64,000 nucleotides of DNA from Robertkochia aurantiaca (lineage in GTDB: Bacteria > Bacteroidota > Bacteroidia > Flavobacteriales > Flavobacteriaceae), in NCBI RefSeq assembly GCF_020166495.1, contig NZ_JAINZS010000004.1, positions 62,001 to 126,000 of the forward strand, in the 5' to 3' direction. The position numbers and the translations under genes are program-made. The notes beneath the pieces are model-generated. The model was not told where the DNA came from and did not search any database. It saw only the letters and a list, made by a program, of their open reading frames with translations. Position 1 is the first letter of the stretch. Every line of letters begins with the position of its first letter. Positions 27,581 through 37,371 of the stretch are shown here, piece after piece.

Positions 27581-28138
27581 ATGCCTGAACGCAAACTTGA
27601 CCCGGCACAATGGGTAGACCGCTACGCAGACTACCTCTTTAACTATACCATAGTGAGGGTTAACGATCGGATCATCGCAGAAGACCTGGTTCAGGAGACT
27701 TTTTTAGCTGCTCTGAAATCTGCCAAAAGTTTTAAGGGAAAGGCCAGCGAACGAACCTGGCTCATTTCGATCTTAAAAAGGAAGATCATCGATTACTATC
27801 GCAAGAACAATTCTGCCAAAGGCAAAGCCGAGGTCAAAATCAATTATAACGATACAGATGAGCAAAATGGTGAATGGCTGGAAGAACAGGTTGCCGATGC
27901 CTTCGATATTAATGCCGAAGACGCTATGCAAAACGAAGAGCTGGGCCTGGCTATTCAGCAGTGCATTTCCCGGCTTCCTGAAAAGCAAGCCGAGGTCTTC
28001 ACCAAAAAGACGATCGAAGGAATGGAAACAGAAGATATTTGTAAAGAATTGAATATCACTCCGTCTAATCTTTGGGTAATCATCCACAGAGCACGGACCT
28101 CACTGATCGAATGTCTGGAAAAAAACTGGTTTAAATAA
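27581..28138 (+). CDS. ECF-type RNA polymerase sigma factor
   Basis: The 185-residue protein has sigma region 2 (EDLVQETFLAALKSAKSFKG, TWLISILKRKIIDYYRK) and region 4 (LPEKQAEVFTKKTIEGMETEDICKELNITPSNLWVIIHRAR) but no regions 1 and 3, as in ECF sigma factors. It should redirect RNA polymerase in response to a signal held back by the product of the next gene, 13 bases downstream. Neither the signal nor the targets can be read here. The linker between regions 2 and 4 is acidic (DTDEQNGEWLEEQVADAFD). Confidence 0.92.
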   Translation: MPERKLDPAQWVDRYADYLFNYTIVRVNDRIIAEDLVQETFLAALKSAKSFKGKASERTWLISILKRKIIDYYRKNNSAKGKAEVKINYNDTDEQNGEWLEEQVADAFDINAEDAMQNEELGLAIQQCISRLPEKQAEVFTKKTIEGMETEDICKELNITPSNLWVIIHRARTSLIECLEKNWFK

Positions 28139-28151
28139 CAACTATCCCGAT

Positions 28152-28403
28152 ATGCTGATAATTAACTGTAAAGAAGCTGCCAATATCTGTGATAAGGCTC
28201 AATATAATGAGGCTAAATCTCTGGAAAAGCTACAACTAAGACTTCACATTCTTTATTGCGGAATTTGCCGAAGCCACAGCAGAAAAAATGCCGAACTCAC
28301 TAAATTATGTTCTAAGGCTAAACTGGAAGTGATGAACAAAGAGTCAAAAGATCGTCTGAAGAAGGAGATCGACACTTATTCAAAGATCGAACAGCAACAA
28401 TAA
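28152..28403 (+). CDS. Small ZAS-type zinc-finger protein, likely anti-sigma factor
   Basis: The 83-residue protein has Cys6 and Cys13 near the N-terminus and a HxxxCxxC motif (His32, Cys36, Cys39), the pattern of the zinc-binding anti-sigma (ZAS) domain. There is no transmembrane helix, so it would be a soluble cytosolic regulator. It starts 13 bases after the ECF sigma gene and is surely cotranscribed. I recall similar small proteins sometimes carrying a misplaced glycine dehydrogenase label, perhaps because gcvP lies nearby; nothing in the sequence supports that name. It overlaps the convergent prenyltransferase gene by 24 bases. Confidence 0.8.
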   Translation: MLIINCKEAANICDKAQYNEAKSLEKLQLRLHILYCGICRSHSRKNAELTKLCSKAKLEVMNKESKDRLKKEIDTYSKIEQQQ

Positions 28404-29204
28404 CAGCCACCAGAACAGGGGAACACTTTCTACCAGCAGCGACTCGTAATAAGGAACTTGGTTCTTCTTGCTGCCTAACAACAAAATCGCCATTACCACC
28501 GCTACCACACCTTCAACCCTCAGGCTCATTTCACTCCCCTCAAAACCCTGTTTAACAAATGTCATCGAAAGAAAGATCAACAATAGCATAAGCCCGATCT
28601 TTTTGGCTCCTTTGAGTCCGAATTGCTGGGGTAAGGTAGCAAGTCGCGGATCGTCTTTCTGCAGATCACGAATCTCAAAAGGAATGGTCAGAATCACCAC
28701 CATCATAAATCTTTGAACAGACTCGGTCAGCATAAGCACTATTTCACCTTCCTTTGCTATGGACCAGGGCAAAACCACAGTACATAAAGTCCAGGCCAGA
28801 GCTACCAGGTATATTTTGATACCTTTGAAATTTCGCAAATTGGTTTGAAAACTTCTGAGAGGCACACTATATAACAACACCAGCAAAAGCACCGCAATAA
28901 ACCAGCCGTAAGGCATCTGATCTATTTTAAAAAAGAACCACAGGCCGGCAGCGAAGCATAAGAAACTGAACACCTGTATCGCCCTTACATAACTCCCCCT
29001 AACATAAATATACTTTTCAGCCTCGGTAGCGTACTTGATGAAATTATAACTGACTATGGTTCCGAAAAACAATGCCCAACTGTAATTCGGGTCTGCCTCA
29101 AACCCCAAATTCAACCCGGTCACCTGCACCAGGGCAAACACTGCAAAGGCAACATGAATGCTGGCATCGAGATAGAAGTTTACTATTTTCCGCAAGAAGA
29201 ACAC
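28380..29204 (-). CDS. UbiA-like prenyltransferase-family membrane protein
   Basis: The 274-residue protein has about eight hydrophobic helices. A segment NFIKYATEAEKY near residue 54 and EIRDLQKDDPRLATLPQQFG near 177 resemble the two Asp-rich loops of UbiA prenyltransferases, although the first loop is degenerate (no DxxxD). It may be a divergent prenyltransferase or an inactive relative. The start is GTG 29204. It converges with the anti-sigma gene and shares its last 24 bases. Substrate is unknown. Confidence 0.65.
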   Translation of the reverse strand: MFFLRKIVNFYLDASIHVAFAVFALVQVTGLNLGFEADPNYSWALFFGTIVSYNFIKYATEAEKYIYVRGSYVRAIQVFSFLCFAAGLWFFFKIDQMPYGWFIAVLLLVLLYSVPLRSFQTNLRNFKGIKIYLVALAWTLCTVVLPWSIAKEGEIVLMLTESVQRFMMVVILTIPFEIRDLQKDDPRLATLPQQFGLKGAKKIGLMLLLIFLSMTFVKQGFEGSEMSLRVEGVVAVVMAILLLGSKKNQVPYYESLLVESVPLFWWLLLLLFDL

Positions 29205-29299
29205 AGATTGAAATTACACAATTTTTAATTCACTCGGCCAGGGAGTTTCCGATTTGTTAAAGGCTATGGAAAAACGCTTTCTAATCACAAGATTATACG

Positions 29300-29307
29300 T
29301 ATTTTTG
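29300..29307 (+). promoter_or_regulatory. gcvP: -7 box upstream of gcvP
   Basis: TATTTTTG matches TAnnTTTG, 35 bases before the gcvP ATG. A -33 TTG at normal spacing is not seen. No glycine riboswitch-like folding is evident in the 138-base gap. Confidence 0.42.
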
Positions 29308-29342
29308 CGCCAAAATCAAGTCACACAGATTAGTACAGTGCT

Positions 29343-32192
29343 ATGAGAACAGACGCTTTTGTCAACAGACATTTGGGGCCCAGAAAAAAAGACCTCAATA
29401 AAATGCTTAACACGGTTGGAGTTTCTGACATCGAAGAGCTGATATACGAGACCTTTCCTGATGGAATTCGACTCAAATCAGAACTCGAACTCCCTGAAGC
29501 CTTGTCTGAGTATGAATTTTTAAGACATATCGAAGAGCTGGCAGATAAAAACCAGGTATTCAGATCATTTATTGGTTTAGGGTACCACGAATCTGTAACT
29601 CCTTCGGTGATCAAAAGAAATATTTTTGAAAACCCGGGATGGTATACAGCCTACACCCCTTACCAGGCAGAGATAGCTCAGGGGCGACTGGAAGCCTTAC
29701 TCAACTTTCAGACCATGGTATGTGACCTTACCGGAATGGAGATTGCCAATGCTTCCCTATTAGATGAGAGCACAGCTGCAGCAGAAGCCATGACCATGCT
29801 ATTCGCTGTACGTACCCGTGAACAAAAAAAGAACAACAGCGTCAAATTCTTTGTGTCTGAAGAAATTTTACCACAAACACTTGCCGTGCTGAAAACCCGT
29901 GCTCTGCCATTGGAGATCGAACTGGTGATCGGTGATCACAGGGAATTTAATTTTGGTGATGATTTCTACGGAGCCCTGCTTCAATACCCCGCAAAGCATG
30001 GTGAGGTTTTCGATTACCGTGACTTCACAGCCAAGGCCAATGAAAAGGACATCAAGGTTGCCGTTGCGGCAGATATACTTAGCCTGGTAAGCCTCACTCC
30101 TCCCGGAGAATTTGGAGCCGAGGTCGTGGTGGGAACCACGCAACGTTTTGGTATTCCTATGGGATACGGTGGGCCTCACGCTGCATTTTTCGCTACCAAA
30201 GAAGCACATAAACGAAATCTTCCAGGCCGTATCATCGGCGTATCGAAAGATATGGATGGTAATTATGCGCTGCGTATGGCTCTTCAAACCCGGGAACAGC
30301 ATATCAAACGCGATAAGGCTACCTCCAATATTTGTACGGCACAGGTTCTGCTGGCTGTAATGGCCGGTATGTATTCCGTATATCACGGTCCGGAAGGACT
30401 CAAATACATCGCCAACAAGGTCCATCAATCAGCCGTTACCCTGGCCGATGCCGTTGAAAAAATGGGGCTTGAACAACTGAACGCACATTATTTCGACACC
30501 CTGAAGATCAAGGTCAATGCCAAAGCCGTCAAGACCGTGGCAGAGAAAAATAATATGAACTTCCTTTATATCGATGATGAAACCATCGGTATTTCTCTGA
30601 ACGAAACCGTCTCGGCAGCCGACCTGAACACCATAGTTAAAATCCTGGCAGAGGCTACCGGTAAAGAAATCCCTGAAGGCCTTCAGATGATTGCCGGACG
30701 CAACGCTCTAAACGGACTTTCACGTACCTCTGAGTTTTTACAGAACGAGGTGTTCAACAGCTATCATTCAGAAACCGAGCTAATGCGTTATATCAAAAAG
30801 CTCGAAAGAAAAGACCTTTCATTAAATCACTCGATGATCTCACTCGGTTCCTGCACCATGAAGCTCAATGCTGCTTCTGAAATGCTGCCGCTGAGTTCAG
30901 CAAAGTGGGGAAATATTCACCCCTTCGTTCCAACCGAGCAAGCTGCCGGCTACCAGGAGGTGCTTAGGGAACTTGAGCATCAACTTAATGTGATCACCGG
31001 GTTTGCAGGGACTTCATTGCAACCTAATTCAGGAGCACAAGGAGAATACGCCGGACTGATGGTTATTCGCTCCTATCACGAATCAAAAGGCGAATCGCAC
31101 AGAAACATCTGTCTGATCCCTGCCTCGGCACACGGTACCAACCCTGCCTCGGCAGTAATGGCCGGTATGAAGGTGGTGGTCACCAAAACAGATGATAAGG
31201 GAAATATCGACATGGAAGACCTGAAGAATAAGGCCGAAAAACACAGCAGTGAATTGGCCGCTCTAATGGTAACTTACCCTTCCACCCATGGAGTTTTCGA
31301 ATCTTCTATCAAAGAAATCACAGCCATCATTCACGAACACGGCGGACAGGTATATATGGACGGCGCCAATATGAATGCCCAGGTTGGATTGACCAATCCT
31401 GCAACCATCGGGGCCGATGTATGCCACCTGAACCTGCATAAAACCTTTGCCATTCCTCATGGAGGCGGAGGACCCGGAGTAGGACCTATCTGTGTTGCTG
31501 AACATCTTGTGCCATTCCTGCCTTCAAATCCTGTGATCCATACAGGAGGGGCAGATGCCATCGATGCCATCTCAGCTGCACCGTGGGGAAGCGCCTCAGT
31601 ATGCCTGATCTCATACGCCTATATCAAAATGCTTGGCAGCCGCGGATTGCGAATGGCTACAGAAACAGCCATACTCAATGCAAACTATATCAAGGAAAGG
31701 TTAAGCGGCCACTATGAAGTCTTATATACAGGAGAAAGAGGAAGAGCCGCACACGAAATGATTCTTGACTGCAGACCTTTTAAAAACAAAGGCATCGAAG
31801 TATCTGATATTGCAAAACGTCTTATCGACTATGGTTTTCACGCGCCGACCGTTTCGTTCCCTGTTGCCGGAACAGTGATGATCGAGCCGACCGAAAGTGA
31901 GAGCCTTGCCGAACTGGACCGATTCTGTGATACCCTAATTTCGATCAGAAAAGAAATAGAAGAGCTGGAACCAGGAGACACCAATAATGTACTGAAAAAC
32001 GCTCCTCACACTCAACAAATGCTTACAGCCTCAGAGTGGAACCTGCCTTACAGCAGGGAAAAAGCAGCATACCCGCTGGAGCACCTTTATGAGAACAAAT
32101 TCTGGCCATCGGTCAGAAGGGTTGACGACGCCTATGGTGATCGTAATCTCATGTGCACCTGCGCACCCATAGAAGAGTACGCAGAGGCCTGA
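29343..32192 (+). CDS. gcvP: Glycine dehydrogenase (decarboxylating), glycine cleavage P-protein
   Basis: The 949-residue protein is the full-length one-chain P-protein. It starts [17 protein letters not shown], has [20 protein letters not shown] in the first half, and the pyridoxal-phosphate lysine in [17 protein letters not shown] (Lys700). It decarboxylates glycine and transfers the aminomethyl group to the H-protein lipoyl arm. The H and T genes are not in the window, which is common in Bacteroidota. A single-gene transcript is suggested by its own -7 box and the terminator that follows. Confidence 0.96.
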   Translation: MRTDAFVNRHLGPRKKDLNKMLNTVGVSDIEELIYETFPDGIRLKSELELPEALSEYEFLRHIEELADKNQVFRSFIGLGYHESVTPSVIKRNIFENPGWYTAYTPYQAEIAQGRLEALLNFQTMVCDLTGMEIANASLLDESTAAAEAMTMLFAVRTREQKKNNSVKFFVSEEILPQTLAVLKTRALPLEIELVIGDHREFNFGDDFYGALLQYPAKHGEVFDYRDFTAKANEKDIKVAVAADILSLVSLTPPGEFGAEVVVGTTQRFGIPMGYGGPHAAFFATKEAHKRNLPGRIIGVSKDMDGNYALRMALQTREQHIKRDKATSNICTAQVLLAVMAGMYSVYHGPEGLKYIANKVHQSAVTLADAVEKMGLEQLNAHYFDTLKIKVNAKAVKTVAEKNNMNFLYIDDETIGISLNETVSAADLNTIVKILAEATGKEIPEGLQMIAGRNALNGLSRTSEFLQNEVFNSYHSETELMRYIKKLERKDLSLNHSMISLGSCTMKLNAASEMLPLSSAKWGNIHPFVPTEQAAGYQEVLRELEHQLNVITGFAGTSLQPNSGAQGEYAGLMVIRSYHESKGESHRNICLIPASAHGTNPASAVMAGMKVVVTKTDDKGNIDMEDLKNKAEKHSSELAALMVTYPSTHGVFESSIKEITAIIHEHGGQVYMDGANMNAQVGLTNPATIGADVCHLNLHKTFAIPHGGGGPGVGPICVAEHLVPFLPSNPVIHTGGADAIDAISAAPWGSASVCLISYAYIKMLGSRGLRMATETAILNANYIKERLSGHYEVLYTGERGRAAHEMILDCRPFKNKGIEVSDIAKRLIDYGFHAPTVSFPVAGTVMIEPTESESLAELDRFCDTLISIRKEIEELEPGDTNNVLKNAPHTQQMLTASEWNLPYSREKAAYPLEHLYENKFWPSVRRVDDAYGDRNLMCTCAPIEEYAEA

Positions 32193-32212
32193 TTAGACTA
32201 GTATTTAATATA

Positions 32213-32248
32213 AAAGCCTCCCTCCTGTTAAAGGTTGGGAGGCTTTTT
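32213..32248 (+). terminator. Terminator after gcvP
   Basis: AAAGCCTCCC (32213-32222) pairs with GGGAGGCTTT (32237-32246) and is followed by a T run. The 14-base loop includes a possible further CC/GG pairing. Confidence 0.82.
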
Positions 32249-32352
32249 CAGTTCAGAACCTGCTGTAATTCATATTTTGGGCATCGTAATTATTAGCTCA
32301 ATCGCTTTTGCGGTTACGTCCTATTTATTAGTTTAACGACAAAAAAGGAATT

Positions 32353-33417
32353 ATGTCGATACACATCACAGGCACAGGAAGCTATATCCCTTCAGTGGTA
32401 GAAAAGAATGTACAGTTCGAACATCACAACTTTCTTAACACAGACGGAACTTCTATTGAACATCCCAATCAAGTGATCATTGAAAAATTCAAGTCTATCA
32501 CGGGAATAGAAGAAAGAAGATATGCTGCCGAACATATCAGCACTTCCGACATGGCCTTTTATGCCGCCGAAAAAGCTCTGGAAAATGCCGGCACTGATCC
32601 GGAAACTCTTGATTATATCATCGTGGCGCACAACTTTGGAGACATTAAATCAGGTACTAATCAAAGCGACATGCTTCCCAGTCTGGCGGCCAGAGTAAAA
32701 CACAACCTGCGTATAAAGAACACTTCCTGTGTTGCCTACGATCTGATATTCGGGTGTCCCGGCTGGCTTGAGGGAATGATACAAGGCTATGCCTTTATTC
32801 AGGCAGGACTTGCGAAAAAGTGTCTCGTTATAGGAGCAGAAACACTTTCAAGAGTGGTTGATCCGCATGACCGCGACAGCATGATCTATGCAGACGGGGC
32901 AGGCGCCACTGTTATCGAAGCCCTGGAGAATCAGGAAAGCAAAGGTATCATCACCTCTGAATCAGCAAGTTTTACCCTTGACGAAGCACAGCTGCTTTTC
33001 TATGGAAAATCAAACAACCCTGAAGATGTCACCGCAGCCAGATACATTAAAATGTACGGACGTAAAATATACGAGTTTGCGGTCACCCATGTACCCCAGG
33101 CCATGAAATCATGCCTTGACAAGAGTGGGTATCCGATCGAGAAGCTTCGGAAGGTATTTATACACCAGGCGAATGAAAAAATGGATGAAGCCATCATAAA
33201 AAGATTTTACCGTCTTTACAACATGAAGGTTCCCGCCGACGTTATGCCGATGAACATCAACAAAATGGGCAACAGCTCAGTGGCCACTATCCCCACCCTG
33301 TTCGATATGGTTAAAAAAGGAGACCTGAAAGGCCATGAGGTCAAAAAAGGAGATCTCATCATGTTTGCCAGCGTCGGGGCCGGAATGAATATCAATGCCA
33401 TGATCTATGAGGTCTGA
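32353..33417 (+). CDS. 3-oxoacyl-ACP synthase III family protein (KAS III-like)
   Basis: The 354-residue thiolase-fold protein keeps the full KAS III triad: Cys135 in DLIFGCPGWL, His271 in FIHQANEKM and Asn307 in NKMGNSSVATIPTL. It could start fatty-acid chains or make a specialised acyl product. A long insertion near residues 22-50 (HHNFLNTDGTSIEHPNQVII) sets it apart from housekeeping FabH, suggesting a secondary role. It is preceded by an AAGGA-like sequence nine bases before ATG and followed by a methyltransferase and a glycosyltransferase on the same strand. Confidence 0.88.
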   Translation: MSIHITGTGSYIPSVVEKNVQFEHHNFLNTDGTSIEHPNQVIIEKFKSITGIEERRYAAEHISTSDMAFYAAEKALENAGTDPETLDYIIVAHNFGDIKSGTNQSDMLPSLAARVKHNLRIKNTSCVAYDLIFGCPGWLEGMIQGYAFIQAGLAKKCLVIGAETLSRVVDPHDRDSMIYADGAGATVIEALENQESKGIITSESASFTLDEAQLLFYGKSNNPEDVTAARYIKMYGRKIYEFAVTHVPQAMKSCLDKSGYPIEKLRKVFIHQANEKMDEAIIKRFYRLYNMKVPADVMPMNINKMGNSSVATIPTLFDMVKKGDLKGHEVKKGDLIMFASVGAGMNINAMIYEV

Positions 33418-33456
33418 TCTTCACGAGCAGCAATCCACATAAATGACAGAACTTTA

Positions 33457-33464
33457 TATATTTG
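33457..33464 (+). promoter_or_regulatory. -7 box upstream of the methyltransferase-like gene
   Basis: TATATTTG matches TAnnTTTG, 16 bases before ATG 33481. No -33 TTG at standard spacing. It suggests the methyltransferase-glycosyltransferase pair has its own promoter. Confidence 0.4.
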
Positions 33465-33480
33465 CCGGGTAAACTTATCT

Positions 33481-34002
33481 ATGTACGAGAACAGTTACCC
33501 TCAGAAAAGGTTTGAAAAAACCATGAATTTCCTCAAAGATGTTGTAGAACCGGGCACTTCGATCCTTGATCTTGGCGTTGCAAATCCTTTGTCTGAAATC
33601 ATGCAAGCCGAAGGCTATCAGGTGGAGAACACCAAAGGAGAAGACCTCGATCACGATTTCAGCAGTGTCGTTCAATCAAAAGTCGAAGTCGTTACTGCTT
33701 TCGAGATCTTTGAACATCTTCTGGCACCCTACAATGTATTGAGGGAAATCACAGCCAACCGCCTGGTTGCATCAGTACCTCTGAAATTATGGTTCGCCCC
33801 TGCTTATCGCAGTAAAACCGACATGTGGGACCGTCACTACCATGAGTTCGAGCCCTGGCAGTTTGACTGGCTGCTTGAAAAAAGTGGCTGGGAAATCAAA
33901 AAATCCGCTAAATGGACCCATCCGGTGAACCGGCTTGGCCTGCGCCCCATTCTGAGACGTTTTACACCCCGATACTACATCATTTATGCAGAACGAAAGT
34001 GA
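33481..34002 (+). CDS. Small SAM-dependent methyltransferase-like protein
   Basis: The 173-residue protein has class I methyltransferase features: motif I SILDLGVANPLSE (residues 28-40) and VVTAFEIFEHLLAPYNVLREI, as in the methyltransferase_11 group. Motif I lacks the GxGxG pattern (GVANP), so cofactor binding may be altered, and the protein is shorter than most members. The C-terminal RFTPRYYIIYAERK is the final strand of the fold. It lies just upstream of a glycosyltransferase and probably modifies the same product. Confidence 0.7.
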   Translation: MYENSYPQKRFEKTMNFLKDVVEPGTSILDLGVANPLSEIMQAEGYQVENTKGEDLDHDFSSVVQSKVEVVTAFEIFEHLLAPYNVLREITANRLVASVPLKLWFAPAYRSKTDMWDRHYHEFEPWQFDWLLEKSGWEIKKSAKWTHPVNRLGLRPILRRFTPRYYIIYAERK

Positions 34003-34009
34003 CGGTGAT

Positions 34010-34873
34010 ATGCGCTACTATGTGATCATACCGGCTCATAATGAAGAAAAACACCTCTCAGAGACTCTCGATTCTCTGACAAAACAAACACTACCACCGG
34101 CCATGGTGGTTATCGTCAATGATCATTCGACCGACCGAACTGAGGAGATCATCGACAGCTACTGCGGTTCTCACTCTTTCTTTAAAAAGGTCAATAAAAC
34201 TTCAGACAGCGCTCACTTACCGGGAGGCAAGGTAGTAGCCACTTTTAATAAGGGACTCGAACTACTCGATGATACTTATGATTTCCTGGTAAAGCTCGAT
34301 GCTGACCTGATACTGCCTGATCATTATTTCGAAAAGATCGCTGAAACATTTTCAGAGAATCCTCATTGCGGTATTGCCGGAGGATTCGCATACGAATTGG
34401 AAAATGACACCTGGACTCTCAACCACCCCATGAAGAAAGACCATGTGAGAGGAGCTTTTAAAGCCTATCGTAAAAATTGTTTTACAGACATCGGCGGACT
34501 GCGAGTTTCCATAGGATGGGATACCGCAGACGAATTACTTGCCCGCTACTACGGTTATTCGATCATCACCGATCCGCATCTCAGAGTAAAACATCTTCGC
34601 CCTACCGGGAAGGGATACAACAAAAAAGCCCGGCTTATGCAGGGGGAAGCCATGTACCGCATGCGATATGGCTTCCCGATAACACTCATAGCGTCCATTA
34701 AAATGGCTCTGAAACAAAAAAGAACTTCAGTGGTCGCAGACAATCTACGGGGTTATTTTCATGCCATGCAGGAGCGAAAGTCCAAAATAGTCACCTCCAA
34801 ACAAGGAAGGTTTATACGGCGTTTCCGCTGGAAAGGTATTACCAATCAGTTGTTTTCGTCAGCTAAGGATTAA
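34010..34873 (+). CDS. Family 2 glycosyltransferase
   Basis: The 287-residue GT-A protein begins YYVIIPAHNEEKHLSETLDSL, has the sugar-nucleotide aspartates in VIVNDHSTD and the metal-binding DxD in LVKLDADLIL (Asp97, Asp99). It has no clear membrane helices, so it would act on the cytosolic face. The ATG at 34010 is used; an ATG at 33986 would overlap the methyltransferase gene by 17 bases. Its stop region overlaps the convergent phosphatase gene by 11 bases. Donor and acceptor are unknown. Confidence 0.85.
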   Translation: MRYYVIIPAHNEEKHLSETLDSLTKQTLPPAMVVIVNDHSTDRTEEIIDSYCGSHSFFKKVNKTSDSAHLPGGKVVATFNKGLELLDDTYDFLVKLDADLILPDHYFEKIAETFSENPHCGIAGGFAYELENDTWTLNHPMKKDHVRGAFKAYRKNCFTDIGGLRVSIGWDTADELLARYYGYSIITDPHLRVKHLRPTGKGYNKKARLMQGEAMYRMRYGFPITLIASIKMALKQKRTSVVADNLRGYFHAMQERKSKIVTSKQGRFIRRFRWKGITNQLFSSAKD

Positions 34874-36521
34874 CGACCTCATTAAGAATATTTCCGGTGG
34901 TACCATTGGGAAATGGAATACCCAGCAATGCACTTATTGTAGGGGCAATGTCAGGTATAACTGTTTTCCTGCTGCTCGAGCCATGTGATATTCCCTTTCC
35001 GTAGAAGATCAATGGCACATGGGTATCATAGATGAAGGGGGTACCATGAGAGGTTCCACCATTTTTATATCCGCTGCTCAGATAGGCCGGCTTGAAGACC
35101 ACGAACAGATCTCCTGACCCCTTATGATTAAAACCATTTTGAATGGCATGCGCCATTCCTGCCCGGTATTCATTTCTCGCCAATTGGTCTGAGGTAAATA
35201 CACGCTCCACACCATCCAGTGTCATGGCAAAGGAAGCTAATCGCTCCCTGACCTCAGAAACCACCCATCCGTTCTCCCGGATAAGGGCATGATCAAGAAA
35301 TATCTGACCATAAGCATTACTCAGCACCAAGGCATCACTGCCATAGGTTTCACTTAAAAACACGTTGACCGCTTCCCGAAATTCATCTCCCTCAAGATAA
35401 CCGGCAGGGATCTTATGATCGTGTAAGTATGCCGGAACATAGGCTGCACCGTGATCTGCTGTTAAAAATACCGTGTAATTCCCCTTACCCACCTTCTCAT
35501 CAAGGGTGGTTAACAGGCGCTTCAATTCGCTGTCCAGCCTGAGGTAGGTATCTTCAGTCTCCACAGCTTTGACCCCAAAACGGTGACCCACATAATCTGT
35601 ACTCGAATAGCTCACCGCCAAAAAATCGGTATGAGCATCCCTCCCAAGTGCCTCTCCTTCTATAGCTGCCAGAGCAAAGTCGGTAGTGAGGGCGTTTCCG
35701 AAAGGAGTGGCCTTGATCATATCAAAACCTCCGTTTTTCTTCCACAGCTTCTTCAGGTCGTATGGAAATACCGCTTTCTTTTTTCCTTCGAAAAGGGCTT
35801 CATAAGGCGTATCATCAGGATTGCTTTCCACATAGGTAGATAATTCATACAATGGCTCCCATGTGCGTTTATAGCTTTCGGCTGTACCCGATTCATTAAA
35901 ATCTTCTACCCAGCCGGGCAGACTTTCCATATAGTAGGTGCTGCTCACCCATTTACCTTCGTCTTTTCCGTGAAACCAATAGGCTGTTCCTGTAAAGCCC
36001 GCCGGCAGGACCGCTCCGCGATCTTTCATAGCTAAGGCGATACTTTTCCCCTTATAATTACCGGCCACCCGCAATTCATCTGTAATGGTCGTATTCAATA
36101 AACGATGAGGTGACATCTGCCCTGCTTCGTCTTTCGTACCAACCCCCTCAAAACGTTCATCCTCGACACAGTAGACCACAGCATCCCGGTATTTATCATA
36201 CCAGCTGTTTCCCAGAATTCCATGATTGGCAGGTGTGGTCCCCGTATATACTGAAGCATGCCCGGGAGCGGTAGCTGTCGGCACATAATTGAAGTGATTG
36301 TTCTTAAACAAATATCCTTCGTTGACCAGTCTCTTGAAGCCTCCTTCCTGATAGCGATCCCAAAACCTGGTGAGGTAGTCATAGCGCATCTGATCGACGA
36401 CGATGCCCACTACCAGTTTCGGACGCGAGAATGGTTCGTCTCCGGTTGTCATGTTCTGAGCCCGGGCTTCCAGATTAAAAGCAAAACTTATAAGAAGTGT
36501 AAAAGCAAAATAATGTTTCAT
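34863..36521 (-). CDS. PafA-type periplasmic alkaline phosphatase
   Basis: The 552-residue protein has a signal peptide (FAFNLEARAQ) and the alkaline-phosphatase-superfamily fold. Residues matching the PafA monoesterase set are visible: Asp43, nucleophile Thr84 in PTATAPGHAS, Asn105 in HGILGNSWYD, and Lys166/Arg168 in AMKDRGAVLPAG. Further metal ligands lie in SYSSTDYVGHRFG, LTADHGA and GTSHGTP. PafA hydrolyses phosphomonoesters in the periplasm without phosphate repression in its best-known relative. Nucleotide pyrophosphatase activity is the alternative, but the Lys-x-Arg pair favours monoesterase. The gene is divergent from the MlaE-type permease. Confidence 0.88.
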   Translation of the reverse strand: MKHYFAFTLLISFAFNLEARAQNMTTGDEPFSRPKLVVGIVVDQMRYDYLTRFWDRYQEGGFKRLVNEGYLFKNNHFNYVPTATAPGHASVYTGTTPANHGILGNSWYDKYRDAVVYCVEDERFEGVGTKDEAGQMSPHRLLNTTITDELRVAGNYKGKSIALAMKDRGAVLPAGFTGTAYWFHGKDEGKWVSSTYYMESLPGWVEDFNESGTAESYKRTWEPLYELSTYVESNPDDTPYEALFEGKKKAVFPYDLKKLWKKNGGFDMIKATPFGNALTTDFALAAIEGEALGRDAHTDFLAVSYSSTDYVGHRFGVKAVETEDTYLRLDSELKRLLTTLDEKVGKGNYTVFLTADHGAAYVPAYLHDHKIPAGYLEGDEFREAVNVFLSETYGSDALVLSNAYGQIFLDHALIRENGWVVSEVRERLASFAMTLDGVERVFTSDQLARNEYRAGMAHAIQNGFNHKGSGDLFVVFKPAYLSSGYKNGGTSHGTPFIYDTHVPLIFYGKGISHGSSSRKTVIPDIAPTISALLGIPFPNGTTGNILNEVVNP

Positions 36522-36633
36522 TTGATTTAAGTAATTGAGGGATAAAATTAATATTATTAAGGCATTTATTATAAAGTAAACGTTAAACCGGAGTATTTAA
36601 TTTTTCATACTTTAGCTACTCGATTCACTATTT

Positions 36634-37371
36634 ATGCTATATCTTGAAAATATTGGTAGATATTTTTTGATGATAAAAGAGGTATTTCGTAAGCCGACCA
36701 AATGGGGCATTATGAAAAACCTTATTCTAAAGGAGATCGATGATCTGATCTACGGATCACTGGGGATCATCATCTTTATCTCATTCTTTATCGGTGGAGT
36801 TGTTGCCATTCAAACAGCTTTGAATATCGACAACCCGCTTATTCCTAAATATCTGATCGGTTTTACCACCAGACAATCTGTTATCCTGGAGTTCGCACCC
36901 ACTTTTTGCTCCATTATAATGGCCGGAAAAGTCGGTTCCTATATCACTTCAAGCATCGGAACCATGAGAGTAACCGAGCAGATAGATGCCTTAGAGGTAA
37001 TGGGTGTCAATTCGTTAAATTACCTCGTATTCCCAAAGATCATCGCCTTGCTGCTATACCCTTTTGTTATTGCCATTTCAATGTATCTGGGAATACTCGG
37101 AGGTTGGATCGCAGCAGTATTCGGCGATTATACCACCAACGCAGAATTCATCAAGGGACTACAGATCGACTTCAATCCGTTTCATGTATTCTACGCCTTT
37201 TTTAAAACGTTCGTTTTTGCTTTTATCCTGGCGACCATTCCTTCCTTTTATGGCTATTACATGAAAGGAGGTGCCCTGGAAGTAGGTAAGGCCAGTACTA
37301 CCTCATTTGTTTGGACCAGCGTGGTGATTATTATCGTAAATTATCTTATAACTCAAATGCTTTTAGGTTAA
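36634..37371 (+). CDS. MlaE/YrbE-family ABC transporter permease
   Basis: The 245-residue protein has about five membrane helices and the MlaE signature (SIGTMRVTEQIDALEVMGVNSLNYLVFPKIIA), which contacts the ATPase. It should move phospholipids or related lipids between the membranes. The ATPase gene overlaps its stop codon by one base. An MCE-domain substrate-binding subunit (MlaD-like) is not in the window and must be encoded elsewhere, if present. Length is normal. Confidence 0.9.
   Translation: MLYLENIGRYFLMIKEVFRKPTKWGIMKNLILKEIDDLIYGSLGIIIFISFFIGGVVAIQTALNIDNPLIPKYLIGFTTRQSVILEFAPTFCSIIMAGKVGSYITSSIGTMRVTEQIDALEVMGVNSLNYLVFPKIIALLLYPFVIAISMYLGILGGWIAAVFGDYTTNAEFIKGLQIDFNPFHVFYAFFKTFVFAFILATIPSFYGYYMKGGALEVGKASTTSFVWTSVVIIIVNYLITQMLLG

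Noticed and set aside
28152-28403. The small zinc-finger gene as a glycine dehydrogenase
   Set aside because: It is 83 residues with a ZAS motif and lies after an ECF sigma factor; the real gcvP is the separate gene at 29343.
29205-29342. Glycine riboswitch upstream of gcvP
   Set aside because: The 138-base gap holds a -7 box and no paired helices resembling the known fold.
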